Positions 47,619 to 57,948 are shown, counted from the first letter of the stretch. The stretch is DNA of 64,000 nucleotides from Jongsikchunia kroppenstedtii DSM 45133 (GCF_000380485.1 NZ_AQYG01000049.1:310001-374000), one strand, 5' to 3'. Numbers and translations: made by a program. The notes: generated by a model from the letters alone, not told the origin.

Positions 47619-48914
47619 TTACGCTTTGACTGAAATCCTGGCGGGCCGGCCTGAGCGTTCAGCCGGAATAACTCTCTCGAGGAGAACACGATCGGACGTT
47701 GCTCCATGATGAATCGCAGCCAGTTCGACAGAGCGGTCCGGCGAACCCACGAGCCTTGTCACAGAGTCCGCGCCGAAGCCATCACCGACTACCGTCGCCC
47801 GCAACCGCTTTGCCGTCGCCCGGGTTGGAGCGCCCCACGCCCCAACCCGGGTTTCGAAGAACTGATCGCTCAGTTCCGGAGCTGCGCCCACCAGCCACGC
47901 CAGCACATGCGCCCCTAGTCGCGGTGGGATCGCGTTGCCGATCTGCTGGGAGATGTCGCTCCCGCTCCATGGGTAGTCGATAGGAAAGGTTTGCAATCGA
48001 CCGGCCTCCGAGTGGCCAAAACGTCGCTCGCCGCCTCCGCCCATCTTCACCCTGTTCCGAGACACCTTGCCGGTCACCGTGAACGCGGGTTGATCGTGGC
48101 GACGACGGCATCGAGTACTCGCATCTCCACCTAGGGAGTAGTTCGAGATCACCGTGAACGGTTCATTCCAGGCAAGCGCTTCACCCATGCTGATCCACTT
48201 AGGTCGGCCAGTCGAGGGATCCAAACGCGGTCGTGCTCCTGCCGACGTCACGCTGTACTTCTGATGCGTCGGTTGCGGGAGGTTGACATTCATACCGTCT
48301 ACTTGCCAGCGCGCCGCGAGGACCGCTCGACGGCGCGTCTGCGGGACTCCGTATTCCTCGGTTCGCAGCACAGCAACATCTGCCCCATACCCTTTGCTCT
48401 CGAGCACCCGCGCCATCGCCTCCCATACCGGCTTTACCGCTGGCACTTGCTCTAGCAGAATCGCCTCAAACGGTCGCCCGGCATCCAGCGCGAGAAGCGC
48501 CCAGATCAAGGGCTGCAGCACTAGTCCGGTGCGCGGATCGTCGTGCTGCTGCACCTCCTCGTTGACCTCATTGACCCGGCCGTCGCCCAACATCTCGACC
48601 AGCTCGATCACGCGTGCCAGAGCCCGGCGACCATGACCCTTTCCTGCAACAGTGAACGTCTGGCAGGGCGGCCCCCCGGCCAACACGTTTATCGATTCGG
48701 TGAAATCGGTTGGCTTCCATTCGGTTACATCACACAAGATGGAACTGAGGCCCGCCGCTTCCCGGGTTTCTACCGCGGACTCATCGAACTCGATGCCGAT
48801 CGAGGGAACGCCCAGCCAATGGGCCGCGACATCCAAGCCGCCAGGACCAGCAAACAGGTCCACGATCATCGGAGACTCCAATGGCGGCAGCTGCCCAGTC
48901 CTGTCGTCGGTCAT
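47619..48914 (-). CDS. dcm: DNA (cytosine-5) methyltransferase
   Basis: This 431-residue C5 methylase has motif I DLFAGPGG at 19-26, the motif IV catalytic Cys84 in GGPPCQTF, motif VI as EQVP (the usual ENV is EQV), motif VIII QTRRR, a target-recognition region between about 215 and 295 and motif X QIGNAIPP. About 80 residues follow motif X, more than in most plain modification methylases. The frame opens at a TTG at 48977, but the ATG at 48914 leads into the usual spacing before motif I. It is the modification arm of the island. The target sequence is not predictable by eye. Confidence 0.93.
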   Translation of the reverse strand: MTDDRTGQLPPLESPMIVDLFAGPGGLDVAAHWLGVPSIGIEFDESAVETREAAGLSSILCDVTEWKPTDFTESINVLAGGPPCQTFTVAGKGHGRRALARVIELVEMLGDGRVNEVNEEVQQHDDPRTGLVLQPLIWALLALDAGRPFEAILLEQVPAVKPVWEAMARVLESKGYGADVAVLRTEEYGVPQTRRRAVLAARWQVDGMNVNLPQPTHQKYSVTSAGARPRLDPSTGRPKWISMGEALAWNEPFTVISNYSLGGDASTRCRRRHDQPAFTVTGKVSRNRVKMGGGGERRFGHSEAGRLQTFPIDYPWSGSDISQQIGNAIPPRLGAHVLAWLVGAAPELSDQFFETRVGAWGAPTRATAKRLRATVVGDGFGADSVTRLVGSPDRSVELAAIHHGATSDRVLLERVIPAERSGRPARISVKA

Positions 48915-49039
48915 GGAATGCACATTAGCCGGCACCGCCGACACGATGTGGGCAGCGCGCCGGCCATATTCGGACAAAATCTCGGTCAGTCCACGCGAGC
49001 AGACCTCGCCTCCGGACGAGCGACGCTAGCGTGGTGAGC

Positions 49040-49447
49040 GTGACATCGTGGGCGAGCTCGGAGGGATCCCGACGATCCATGCAATCGAATCGACGTCGCG
49101 ATACGCAGCCCGAGGTCCGAGTGCGCCGACTCCTGCACGCCGCAGGCCTTCGCTACCGAGTGGACTTCGCGCCCCTCGGCGGGCGGCGCCGCGCCGACAT
49201 AGTGTTCACCCGCCGTCAAATCGCCGTGTTCATCGACGGGTGCTACTGGCATGGATGTCCCGAGCACGCAACTCTTCCCAAACGCAATGCCGACTACTGG
49301 CTGCCCAAGCTGAAGCGCAACATTGAACGCGATCGGGAGACCGACGCGTCGCTTCGAGCAGCGGGATGGCAGGTGCTGCGCTTCTGGGAACACGAGGACC
49401 CTGATGCAGTCAGCAGTTCGATCATCGACTCAATCCGCAATCAATAG
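49040..49447 (+). CDS. vsr: Very-short-patch mismatch endonuclease (Vsr)
   Basis: This 135-residue Vsr-type endonuclease nicks near T:G mismatches arising from deamination of 5-methylcytosine. It shows RRDTQPEVRVRRLLHAAGLRYRV, the catalytic strand RRADIVFTRRQIAVFIDGCYWHGCPEH with the zinc-binding Cys/His set, and WQVLRFWEHE at the end. The GTG at 49040 (VTSWASS) matches related actinobacterial N-termini. It is divergent from the methylase gene (125 nt between starts), the classic dcm-vsr pairing, and ends 48 nt from the convergent recD. Confidence 0.93.
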   Translation: MTSWASSEGSRRSMQSNRRRDTQPEVRVRRLLHAAGLRYRVDFAPLGGRRRADIVFTRRQIAVFIDGCYWHGCPEHATLPKRNADYWLPKLKRNIERDRETDASLRAAGWQVLRFWEHEDPDAVSSSIIDSIRNQ

Positions 49448-49495
49448 TCGCCCGAGTAGGGCCCGCCGCACTGCGCTTCGCGCCGTACCCGCGTA

Positions 49496-51313
49496 TCAGC
49501 ATCCATTGGTCAGCGCCAGACCCGAGGCTCGCATGACTCGGTGCGTCACCGCCTCGGCCACCTCAGCAGCGGAACCGACGATCCGTACCCGCTCCCGGGC
49601 CCGCGTGACCGCCGTGTAGAGCAGCTCCCGGGTCAGCAACACTGATCCTTCCTCCGGGAGCACTACGGTGACGGCGTCGTACTGGCTTCCCTGGCTCCGG
49701 TGGATTGTCATGGCATAGACGGTCTGCACGTCCGAGATGGCGGTCGGGTGCATGAGGATCGGATCGCCGCCACGTCCGAAGGCCGCCATCAGCGATTCTC
49801 CCTGCGCCACAATCACGCCCGTGTCGCCGTTGTAGATCCGCGCCTCGTGATCGTTCTGCGTGACCATCAGCGGCTGGCCGGCATACGGATGCGCCGGATC
49901 GAGGCGAACACCGATGCTCTCCCCCACCCATTCCATGGCCCGCTGCGCCCATTGCTCGACGCCGTACGGCCCCTCACGGTGCGCACACAGCAGTCGGTGC
50001 CGCTCCAACCCGGCCAACGCTGCTGCAACGTTGCCTTCTAACGCAGCCGCAGTCACCTCACCTGACGACTCAACCACGTCGTCACGCAGCCCCGCCAAAT
50101 CATCGGGCGCACACAGCGTTACCTGATCGGACTCGGCAATGATCCGCAGCACCTCATCGGCGTCCCCAACCCGAATGGCCTCGGCAACCGCCGCAATGTC
50201 GCCGCCGAACCGCCGACCGCGCGTCAGCCGGATCACGCCCGCACCCAGTCGCGATCGCTCCCCATCTGTTAAGGCTTCCGCGCCCGATGCCGACAGATCC
50301 GCAGAAACCAGTTCCTCCACAACTGGATTCACCGATCCGACCAGTGGCCGCGCGACCAGGTCGGCCAGCACCGCACCCGCATCAACCGACGTCAGCTGAT
50401 CCGGATCGCCGACCAGGATCAGCCGCGTATCTGCGCGCACCGCCTCCAGCAGCCGGCACATCAAGGTCAGCGACACCATCGATGTCTCGTCGACGACGAT
50501 GACGTCGTACGGCAGCCGGTTGTGCGCGTCATGCGCAAACCTGTTCTTGGACCCCGGTTTCCAGCCCAGCAGCCGGTGCAGTGTCATCGCCGATAGCTTC
50601 GGCAGTCCCAGCTCCGCGGCCTGCTCAGCGACCGCCTCCTCGAGACGCGCTGCCGCCTTTCCGGTCGGCGCCGCCAGGCCGATCCGCAGTCCTGCACCCT
50701 CGGATTGCAGCAACAGCGCCAGCACCCGGGCGACGGTATGCGTCTTACCGGTACCCGGCCCGCCCGCGATCACCGTCGTCCACATCGACGCGGCCAGCGC
50801 CGCCGCAATACGCTGCCGATCGGGTGCCACGGCGCCCGCGAACAACGCATCGAGATCCGCTGCCGATACCCCCACCGCCGGGAACGATGAACCTCGCGCA
50901 TCGAGGATGTGCCGAATCGACTGCTCCTGCAGGTAGTACCGCTCCAGATAGAGCAGCCACCCGTCATCGGTCTGCACGAGCCGCAGCGGCCGCAGCTCAC
51001 CGCGATCCGATCCGTTCACGAGCACGCTGTCCGATACCGCCGCGACGATCTCGTCCACCGTCGGCCAGGGCAGCTCGTCGATATCGCCCTCGAAATCCTC
51101 GATACCGATCTCGCGCAGGCGATTCAGATCCAGGCATACCGAGCCGGCCCGCACCGCGCGCACCGTGAAGGCCGCCGCCAGGTCCACGGTCGGATCGCTC
51201 GAGTCGGCCAATGACGAGAGCCGGAGCGCCACATGGATATCCGATGCGGCGAGGATTCCCGCCTCGTTGAATTCGCGAAGCGCGCCGCTCGCGCGCTGCA
51301 CCACCAGACTCAT
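49496..51313 (-). CDS. recD: Exodeoxyribonuclease V alpha subunit
   Basis: RecD (605 residues) is the 5'-3' helicase of the RecBCD complex. Walker A AGGPGTGKT lies at 183-191, DETSMV as Walker B is near residue 275, and the C-terminal YAMTIHRSQGSQYD and LLYTAVTRAR are the SF1B motifs. The frame opens earlier at 51520, but the ATG at 51313 forms an ATGA overlap with recB and gives a normal length. It is the last gene of recC-recB-recD. Confidence 0.94.
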   Translation of the reverse strand: MSLVVQRASGALREFNEAGILAASDIHVALRLSSLADSSDPTVDLAAAFTVRAVRAGSVCLDLNRLREIGIEDFEGDIDELPWPTVDEIVAAVSDSVLVNGSDRGELRPLRLVQTDDGWLLYLERYYLQEQSIRHILDARGSSFPAVGVSAADLDALFAGAVAPDRQRIAAALAASMWTTVIAGGPGTGKTHTVARVLALLLQSEGAGLRIGLAAPTGKAAARLEEAVAEQAAELGLPKLSAMTLHRLLGWKPGSKNRFAHDAHNRLPYDVIVVDETSMVSLTLMCRLLEAVRADTRLILVGDPDQLTSVDAGAVLADLVARPLVGSVNPVVEELVSADLSASGAEALTDGERSRLGAGVIRLTRGRRFGGDIAAVAEAIRVGDADEVLRIIAESDQVTLCAPDDLAGLRDDVVESSGEVTAAALEGNVAAALAGLERHRLLCAHREGPYGVEQWAQRAMEWVGESIGVRLDPAHPYAGQPLMVTQNDHEARIYNGDTGVIVAQGESLMAAFGRGGDPILMHPTAISDVQTVYAMTIHRSQGSQYDAVTVVLPEEGSVLLTRELLYTAVTRARERVRIVGSAAEVAEAVTHRVMRASGLALTNGC

Positions 51314-54300
51314 CCGAACAACTCCATCTGTCCGGCGTCCGGGTCGGGGGCCACGGTCACGCCCGCAAGCAGGTCCGACAGTTCGACGATCAACGCGGCC
51401 GGCGGTTCCCAGTCGAACACTCCGCAGCCGTCCGGCGTATCCGGCCCCGCCATCCCGCGTACGAACAGATAGCGGACGCCACCCAGATGCACCGCCGGAT
51501 CGTAGTCGGGCAACCGCCACCGCAAGAAACGATGCAGCGCAACGCAGTACAGCAACGCTTGCAAGGGATAGTGCGAGCGGAGCATCTCGCCGGCCATGGC
51601 GTCACGATCGAAGTTCCGTACGGTCAAATCGCCGGCGACGATCCGGTTGGTCTTGTAGTCCACCACCACGTACTGGCCGTCAACCCGCAGCACCGAGTCG
51701 ATGCTTCCGGTCAGGTAGCCGCGCAACGCCGTCGGCTCCAACTCGCGGAGCAGCGACGGATACGACGCCAGCGAATCGCCACCGGGTAGCAGCCGTGACA
51801 GCAGACCCGCGATGTCATGCAGCGTCACTTCGGCAACCGTCTCGTCGCCACCCGCAAGCGGCAGCTCGAACTCTAACTCCGCCAGATGATCTCGCGGGGC
51901 CACCTCGGCAAGCGTGAACCCGCCACAGGGCGTGCGCATCGCCAGCCCCAGGGCGTGTGCCAGCGCGTCCGGGTCGATGTCGAACAATCGCTCCGCGACC
52001 GCCTCCCGGCACTGGGCGCGCAGTTCGGCATCCAGATCGGCCGCGGCGGTGTCCACGAACTCCAGCACTTCATGCACCAGCGTTCCGAATGCGGCGCCCG
52101 CGGGCAGCCCATTCATCGGCGACGGTAAGGCATCGTCCTCCCCGGCGTCGACAGCCGGTATCTCCGAATCCGATTCGTCATCCTTGACGTCTTCCTCGGC
52201 TTCGCTGCGTACGCCGGGCGTCTCGTGTGCGGCGGCCGTCAACGCCGAATACGACGTCCGACGCCACTCCATGTCGAGCGTCCGTCGCAGCCGCGCGACC
52301 GCCAACTCCTCGACGACCACGTCCGAGTCTTCATGCGCCTCGACCTGATCCGTGACGTCGACCTTCTCTACCGACACGAATTCCGGCGTCCACGCCTCAA
52401 GCCTCTCGGCGACCTCCGCGTCCGACGGCACCTTCGTGCTGTTCGGCAATGTTGGGTCGTCGTGCTTGCGGCCGAACAGCATTCGGTGCAGCGGTGCGGC
52501 CGGCGTCGAGAACGCCGGCGCCCACCAGACGACCACCTGGCTGCAGGCCCGGGTCAGCGCGACGTACAGCAAGCGCAGCTCTTCGCCCATTCCCTCGTTG
52601 TGATGCTGCGATTGCCGTTGCGCATATCCGGGCGCGTCCTTGCCGCCGACGTCCAGCATCCGCTTCCCGCTCGAGTCATGGAACAGCAGCACGTCCTCGT
52701 TGGGGTTCTTCGGAGCGTCCCAACCGAACGGCACGTAGACGATGGGAAATTCGAGCCCCTTACTGCGGTGCACCGTGGCGATCTGTACCGCCGCCGCGTC
52801 GCTGTCCAGGCGGCGGCTGCGTTCCTTGGCGTCGCCGATGACCGGGTTCTTGATGCGCGCGGTGAGCCAGCGCGACAACGCGGCCAGGCCCAGCCCGTCA
52901 CTGGCGGCGACCGCGTTGAGCAGCTGGCCGATGTGCCGCAGGTCGGTCAGAATTCGCTCGCCGCCGGTCTTTTCCAGCAGCCGCGCCTCCAGCGACCGCT
53001 GCACAGACACCCGTTCGGTGACGGCCGCCAATCCCGACGTGACAAACAGGGCGGCCAGGTCCCGCAGCTCCGACGCCACCTCGGCGACCGCATCGTCGCC
53101 ACCGGAATCCAGATCGCCGACGGTCAAACCCCACAACGACGTCAGCGCGGCCAGTCGTGCCCGATCGGGCCGCCGCGGCTGTTCCAGAGCCTCGAGAAGC
53201 CAGAGCCATTCGTGCGCGGCATGGGTTTCCCACACGCTGGCGCCACCCGCGAGGACTGACGGAACACCGCATCGATCGAGCGCATTGCGCACCATTTCGG
53301 CCTGCACACCTGTACGAACGAGCACCGCGATATCGCCGGCGCCCACCACACGACCGTCGAATATCGGTGCGCTGCCGAGGAATCGGACGATGTCTCGCGC
53401 GACATCGTTGGCCACCGTCCGTCGTTGCGCGCCGATCGCCGGGTATCCCGACTTGTTCTTCGGGCCCGCATGATTGCGATCGCGGTATCGCAGCCGCAAT
53501 GCCGGACGCCCGTCGATCCGCGACTTCTGTTGGTGCGCCTGCACCGAGTGCGCGACGATCTGCGAATGGCCCAGCGCCAGGCCGCCGTACACCTGGTCGA
53601 GGGCCCCGACGAGTCCGGAATCGCTGCGCCAGTTGGTATCGAGTACCCGATGGTCGTCCGCGACAGCCACAGCATCGAGATAGCTGAGTACCTCGGCGCC
53701 GCGGAACGCATAGATCGCCTGCTTGGGATCGCCTACCAGCACCATCGGCAATTGACCGTGAAAGAGCGTCCGGAAGATGCGCCACTGCACCGGATCGGTG
53801 TCCTGGAACTCATCGACCAGCACCACCCGGAACTGCCGTCGGATTCGCCCGGCGGCCACCGGCCCCTGCTCCGGGTCGCGCAATGCGTTGTCCAGCAAGG
53901 TCAGCAGATCGTCGTAGTCGCGCACCCCTTGCCGCAGCTTGCGTTTCGCGACCTCCTTGCGCGCCGCCTTGGCGAATGTGACGCGATGCCATTCGGGCGT
54001 CTCGGCGTCGAATTCGGCGACCAGACCGGCCTGCCGGTCCCCGATCACCGCGACGGCCAGCTTGTGCGCCAACACTGGTTTGATCGGCGGATTGTCGGTG
54101 CCGCTGTACGCGCTCAGGTACAGGTCATCGACGACCTCGCTGATCAGGTCGGTCGCGGATTCGACCACGGTGTAGTCATTGTCGGTATCCCCGGCCACAC
54201 CCAGCCCGTCCAGCATCCGTTGGCAGAAGCCGTGGGTGGTGACGATGGTGGCGGAATCGAAGTCCGAGAGCGCCCGCTGCAGCCGCCCGCGCCGCGCCGC

Positions 54301-54600
54301 GACTTCCTGTGCCGTGCCGGTCGCCAGATAACGAACGAGCTCGTCGTCGGACGACTCGGGATCGGCCAAACCCGCGGCGGTGGAGACGATTCGGGCGTGC
54401 GTACGATCACGCAGTTCCTGCGTCGCGGCGCGACTGAAAGTCACGAGCAAAAGCTGCGACACGTCGGCCAGACCTTCGGCGATATACCGCGTCGCCAGAC
54501 CGACGATCGCATAGGTCTTGCCGGTTCCGGCGCTGGCCTCGAGCACCGTTGTACCGGTCGGCAATTCACCGGTCAGGTCGAATGCGAGTGGTGTGATCAC
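51310..54600 (-). CDS. recB: Exodeoxyribonuclease V beta subunit
   Basis: RecB (1096 residues) carries a UvrD-type helicase with Walker A EASAGTGKT at 21-29, VDEFQDTDPVQWRIF as Walker B and the motif near VGDPKQAIYAFRGAE. It also has the C-terminal nuclease with the metal-binding VVDYKTNR signature near residue 1000. It processes double-strand ends for recombination and degrades foreign linear DNA. The GTG start overlaps the recC stop in a GTGA junction; the longer frame to 54684 is not needed. Confidence 0.95.
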   Translation of the reverse strand: MITPLAFDLTGELPTGTTVLEASAGTGKTYAIVGLATRYIAEGLADVSQLLLVTFSRAATQELRDRTHARIVSTAAGLADPESSDDELVRYLATGTAQEVAARRGRLQRALSDFDSATIVTTHGFCQRMLDGLGVAGDTDNDYTVVESATDLISEVVDDLYLSAYSGTDNPPIKPVLAHKLAVAVIGDRQAGLVAEFDAETPEWHRVTFAKAARKEVAKRKLRQGVRDYDDLLTLLDNALRDPEQGPVAAGRIRRQFRVVLVDEFQDTDPVQWRIFRTLFHGQLPMVLVGDPKQAIYAFRGAEVLSYLDAVAVADDHRVLDTNWRSDSGLVGALDQVYGGLALGHSQIVAHSVQAHQQKSRIDGRPALRLRYRDRNHAGPKNKSGYPAIGAQRRTVANDVARDIVRFLGSAPIFDGRVVGAGDIAVLVRTGVQAEMVRNALDRCGVPSVLAGGASVWETHAAHEWLWLLEALEQPRRPDRARLAALTSLWGLTVGDLDSGGDDAVAEVASELRDLAALFVTSGLAAVTERVSVQRSLEARLLEKTGGERILTDLRHIGQLLNAVAASDGLGLAALSRWLTARIKNPVIGDAKERSRRLDSDAAAVQIATVHRSKGLEFPIVYVPFGWDAPKNPNEDVLLFHDSSGKRMLDVGGKDAPGYAQRQSQHHNEGMGEELRLLYVALTRACSQVVVWWAPAFSTPAAPLHRMLFGRKHDDPTLPNSTKVPSDAEVAERLEAWTPEFVSVEKVDVTDQVEAHEDSDVVVEELAVARLRRTLDMEWRRTSYSALTAAAHETPGVRSEAEEDVKDDESDSEIPAVDAGEDDALPSPMNGLPAGAAFGTLVHEVLEFVDTAAADLDAELRAQCREAVAERLFDIDPDALAHALGLAMRTPCGGFTLAEVAPRDHLAELEFELPLAGGDETVAEVTLHDIAGLLSRLLPGGDSLASYPSLLRELEPTALRGYLTGSIDSVLRVDGQYVVVDYKTNRIVAGDLTVRNFDRDAMAGEMLRSHYPLQALLYCVALHRFLRWRLPDYDPAVHLGGVRYLFVRGMAGPDTPDGCGVFDWEPPAALIVELSDLLAGVTVAPDPDAGQMELFG

Positions 54601-57600
54601 GGGCGCCCCAACGATTCCGCGTCCAACAGCGGCGCCCACACCCGGTAGGCGAGAACGCCGAAGCGGGTCGTGTCGTCCGACCATCGACGTTCGTCCAGCC
54701 AGGGTTCGTCAGCCGTCAGAGTCGTGAACGGCAGCTTCGTCCCGCCCAGCACGTAGCTGAAGAAGCGGTCGTCCCACTCGCCGAACATGTCCGACCACGT
54801 CTTCGCGGCCCCGTCGAGCGCCTCGTCCTCCGGACTGCCGCCGTGCCGCCGGTTCGCGTACTCGGCAGCGGTGGCCACCGGTATCGGCATCGGTTGCCGC
54901 AGGCCGCGATCGCGCAGGTCGATCAGCTGAGCCAGCAGCTCGGCCGCATTCTCCGGCGCGATCAGTTCCGAACGCCAGGCCGGTGTGGTCCGATACGGGC
55001 CGCGACCGAGCGTCACCGCCTTCCACTCCCGGTCGGCGTGGGTCGCCTTGAGCGCCAACAACTTCACCCACGCATCCAGCCGATGCTTGGCGCCCAGACG
55101 CGAATAGATCGTCCGCACGACCACCCCGTCTCGAACGTCGGTCACCGTGCCCGTCAGCCGACGCCCGTCGAAATCGACAGACACGTCGAATGATTCGGCC
55201 TCCGTCGCGTAGTACCGCTGCGCCGCATCGACCAGATGGTCGACGGCGCGCGTGACCTCCGTCAAGACCTTCTGGCCCAGCTGGAACGGCGGCAATGTGC
55301 CCCGCCGCCACTCCGCACCCCGGAACTCCGCAAGATCGTGACCGGCGAGCCGAGTCGCCAGCATGCGATCGCCGAGACTCCACTTCTGCAGCCCATCGAG
55401 CTCGATGCTCAACGCGTCGATGATGTCCTCGTCGAGGTCGGTGATACGGATTCCCAAGCGCTGCCGCAGGAGTCCCTGCGCCGGCTGCACCAAGAAGGCC
55501 GCCAGCTCGGCCAGGTTGATATCGCCCGCGTCCGCCGCCGGCAGGCTGATCTGCGCCACCGGCCGCTCGGGCACCTTGTCGCCGAGGTCGGACAAGGCAC
55601 CCTGATAGGCGGCGGTGTCGAAGCTGAAGGGCGCCTTCGCGTCGAAGTTACTGGGGTGAAACGGCTGCAGCGGGTGATGGCGCGCCACGTCGCCCGCCTC
55701 GACGCCGGCCGTGGCCGCGACAGCATCGATGATCTCCGCCAACGGAATCGCGGGCGCCTTGCGAGCGCCGGTCACCGGATCGGTTCCGCTGTAGCAGCAG
55801 ATCAGCTTCTCGGTCGCCGCCATCACCGCGTCCAGCAGCAGCTGCCGATCCTCTGAGCGCAGATCGCGTTCGCCGACAAGCGGGTTCCGGGCGAGCACAT
55901 TGTCGCCGTCCACCGCGCCTGCCCGCGGGAACACATCGTCATCGAGCCCGATGAGCGCCACCACCCGATGCGGCACCGATCGCATCGGAACCATGGTGCA
56001 CACCGTCAGCTCGCCGGTACGGAAGTTGGATCGGGTCGGCCGCGGCGCCAACCGCTGCGCCAGCATCGCCCGCACATCGGCGAGGCGCAGCTCCGCCGTC
56101 GGATCCGCCATCGTCAGAGCGCCCAGCTCGCGCTGCGCCTGGGCCAGCTGCCAGGCGTCCGCCATCGGTACGTCGGTCAGCCACTCCAGTCCGCGTGCGA
56201 GCGTCTGTTGCCACTGCTCCGCGGTCGCGGGTCCCTGCAGATCCCGCACGATCGCGGCGAGCCGATCGGCGAATTCGGCGAATTTCCCAGCCAATTCGAT
56301 GTCATCGCCGCCGACATCGTCGAGTGGCAAGGCCCGGCCGAGCCACTGTGATCGCGTCTCGTCGGCCGCGACGCCCAGGAGAATCCGATCGATCGCGGTG
56401 GCGAAGGTGTTCTGCTCGAATCCGTCCAACCCGAACGCCGCGCGTTGCCGCTGTCCCAGGCCCCAGCGCGCGCCGGCCGCATCGGTCCACTCGGCCAAGC
56501 GTTCCAGATCCTCGTCCGAGAGCCCGAACCGGCAGCGAACCGGCGGCGCGGCAAGAAGATCGAGCACCTGGCTTGCCGTCACCCGGGCATCCGCCAACTC
56601 GACCAGCGTGCCGACCACCGCCAGCACCGGATTCGTCTGACGCAGACCACGATCGGCGAGCCGCACCCGCAGCTGATGTCCCGGGTGCCCGAGGACTCCT
56701 TGGCCGAACGCCGCCCGGATCAACGGCGCGAACGTTTCGATATCGGGACACATCACGACCACGTCGCGCGGCTGCAGCGTCGGATCGTCGGCGAACGCAT
56801 GCAGGAGCGCCTCCCGCAGCACCTCGACCTGCCGGGCCGGTCCGTGGCACGCATGCACCTGCACCGAACCATCAAGCCGAGCAACAGCTTTCGGCGGCTC
56901 GTTGCCTCTGATCGCCCCCTGCAGGCCGCCCAGTAAGGATTGCGGCAGCTGCGCGCCGCCGTGGTGCTCGGACCGCTCCCCGAACCGCGACTGCAACTCG
57001 CGTACGTCCCGTGCGAGACTCGCCAGCAACGGATTGTTGGCGGCCTTCACCGACTGATCGTCGTGCCGTCTCGTGACCGGCTCATGGTCGCCCAATGCCT
57101 CCCACAACGCCGGGCTGGGATGCGGGAGCCAGAGATGCACGTCCCGATGTTCCCCGAGCGCCCGCAGGACGCGCAGCTGGTCAACGGTCAGCCGGGTCGG
57201 CCCGAATACCGAAAGCCGTTGCGGCAGATCGACACAATCAGGTTCGCCGGCAACCCGTTCGCACGCCTGTTGCAGACGTTCGGGAACGCTCGGCACCCCT
57301 GCCCGTTCGGCGACCGCCCGCCACAGCCGCGGCTGCCACATCAGGTCCTCCGGCAGCGGTTCGCCGGCGCCATCGTCATCGATGCCCGCGGCCCAGTTCA
57401 GGACCAATTGCGGACGTTGACTGGCATACCCGCGGAAGAGGTCGGCCACATGCGCCGCGACGGCCCAGCGTCGGCCCCTGCGTTCCTCATCGGCAACGCC
57501 GGCACCGGCCGAATCGTTCTCGGCACCGAGGTGGCGTGCCAGCATCGCCGCCCACGGCTCGCGGATCGACGCATCGATCGCCGCCAGCACCGTTGCGATC

Positions 57601-57890
57601 AGCCGGTCCCGCTGCCAGGGGTCGGCATCGACGGCGATTCCAGTCGCCTCCCCGACCACACGATCGACCAGCGCCGCCGGACTCGGAAACTCGATGTTCG
57701 CCGCTACCCCGTCGCCGTGCCCGGCCGCGCCCAGCACGGACGACAACCGCTGGCCCAACCAGCGCTCGACCCCCTTGGCCGGCACCGCCACCACATCAGG
57801 GTCGAACGGGTCGCCGGGCGACGATCGCAGGACCTGCGCCAACGCATCTGCAAGCGTGTCGGCCCGCTCGGCCCGGTGCACCGTCAACAT
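54597..57890 (-). CDS. recC: Exodeoxyribonuclease V gamma subunit
   Basis: RecC (1097 residues) is the Chi-recognising scaffold of RecBCD. It begins MLTVHRAERADTLADALAQ, with the PAKGVERWLGQRLS and RLSVFGPTRL segments typical of the family. The ATG at 57890 is chosen over the 57989 frame, which runs into the divergent AraC gene. It is the first gene of the operon. The ends of the three genes overlap by 4 nt each, which implies fixed subunit ratios. With the adjacent methylase island this makes a compact genome-defence neighbourhood. Confidence 0.95.
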   Translation of the reverse strand: MLTVHRAERADTLADALAQVLRSSPGDPFDPDVVAVPAKGVERWLGQRLSSVLGAAGHGDGVAANIEFPSPAALVDRVVGEATGIAVDADPWQRDRLIATVLAAIDASIREPWAAMLARHLGAENDSAGAGVADEERRGRRWAVAAHVADLFRGYASQRPQLVLNWAAGIDDDGAGEPLPEDLMWQPRLWRAVAERAGVPSVPERLQQACERVAGEPDCVDLPQRLSVFGPTRLTVDQLRVLRALGEHRDVHLWLPHPSPALWEALGDHEPVTRRHDDQSVKAANNPLLASLARDVRELQSRFGERSEHHGGAQLPQSLLGGLQGAIRGNEPPKAVARLDGSVQVHACHGPARQVEVLREALLHAFADDPTLQPRDVVVMCPDIETFAPLIRAAFGQGVLGHPGHQLRVRLADRGLRQTNPVLAVVGTLVELADARVTASQVLDLLAAPPVRCRFGLSDEDLERLAEWTDAAGARWGLGQRQRAAFGLDGFEQNTFATAIDRILLGVAADETRSQWLGRALPLDDVGGDDIELAGKFAEFADRLAAIVRDLQGPATAEQWQQTLARGLEWLTDVPMADAWQLAQAQRELGALTMADPTAELRLADVRAMLAQRLAPRPTRSNFRTGELTVCTMVPMRSVPHRVVALIGLDDDVFPRAGAVDGDNVLARNPLVGERDLRSEDRQLLLDAVMAATEKLICCYSGTDPVTGARKAPAIPLAEIIDAVAATAGVEAGDVARHHPLQPFHPSNFDAKAPFSFDTAAYQGALSDLGDKVPERPVAQISLPAADAGDINLAELAAFLVQPAQGLLRQRLGIRITDLDEDIIDALSIELDGLQKWSLGDRMLATRLAGHDLAEFRGAEWRRGTLPPFQLGQKVLTEVTRAVDHLVDAAQRYYATEAESFDVSVDFDGRRLTGTVTDVRDGVVVRTIYSRLGAKHRLDAWVKLLALKATHADREWKAVTLGRGPYRTTPAWRSELIAPENAAELLAQLIDLRDRGLRQPMPIPVATAAEYANRRHGGSPEDEALDGAAKTWSDMFGEWDDRFFSYVLGGTKLPFTTLTADEPWLDERRWSDDTTRFGVLAYRVWAPLLDAESLGRP

Positions 57891-57948
57891 CGCGTCCGAT
57901 CCTATCGACCGTGCCCGACATCGCGGTGCGACATGCGACAATCGATCG

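Larger units (their letters stand above)
40435..49447. other. Lower-GC defence island: cytosine methylase, Z1 ATPase, nuclease, GHKL ATPase and vsr
   Basis: Seven genes are packed with spacings of -11 to +55 nt: Dcm-type methylase, Z1 ATPase, PD-(D/E)XK protein, GHKL ATPase, an unknown protein and a DUF6339-like protein on the minus strand, and divergent vsr. GC is lower than in the surroundings (40% at 46081-46140 and 55% at 45601-45660, against 68% at 17521-17580). The block is inserted between the small membrane gene and recD. No integrase, tRNA or flanking repeat was found. Its composition matches GHKL/MORC-linked restriction-modification neighbourhoods proposed from comparative genomics. 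Confidence 0.8.
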
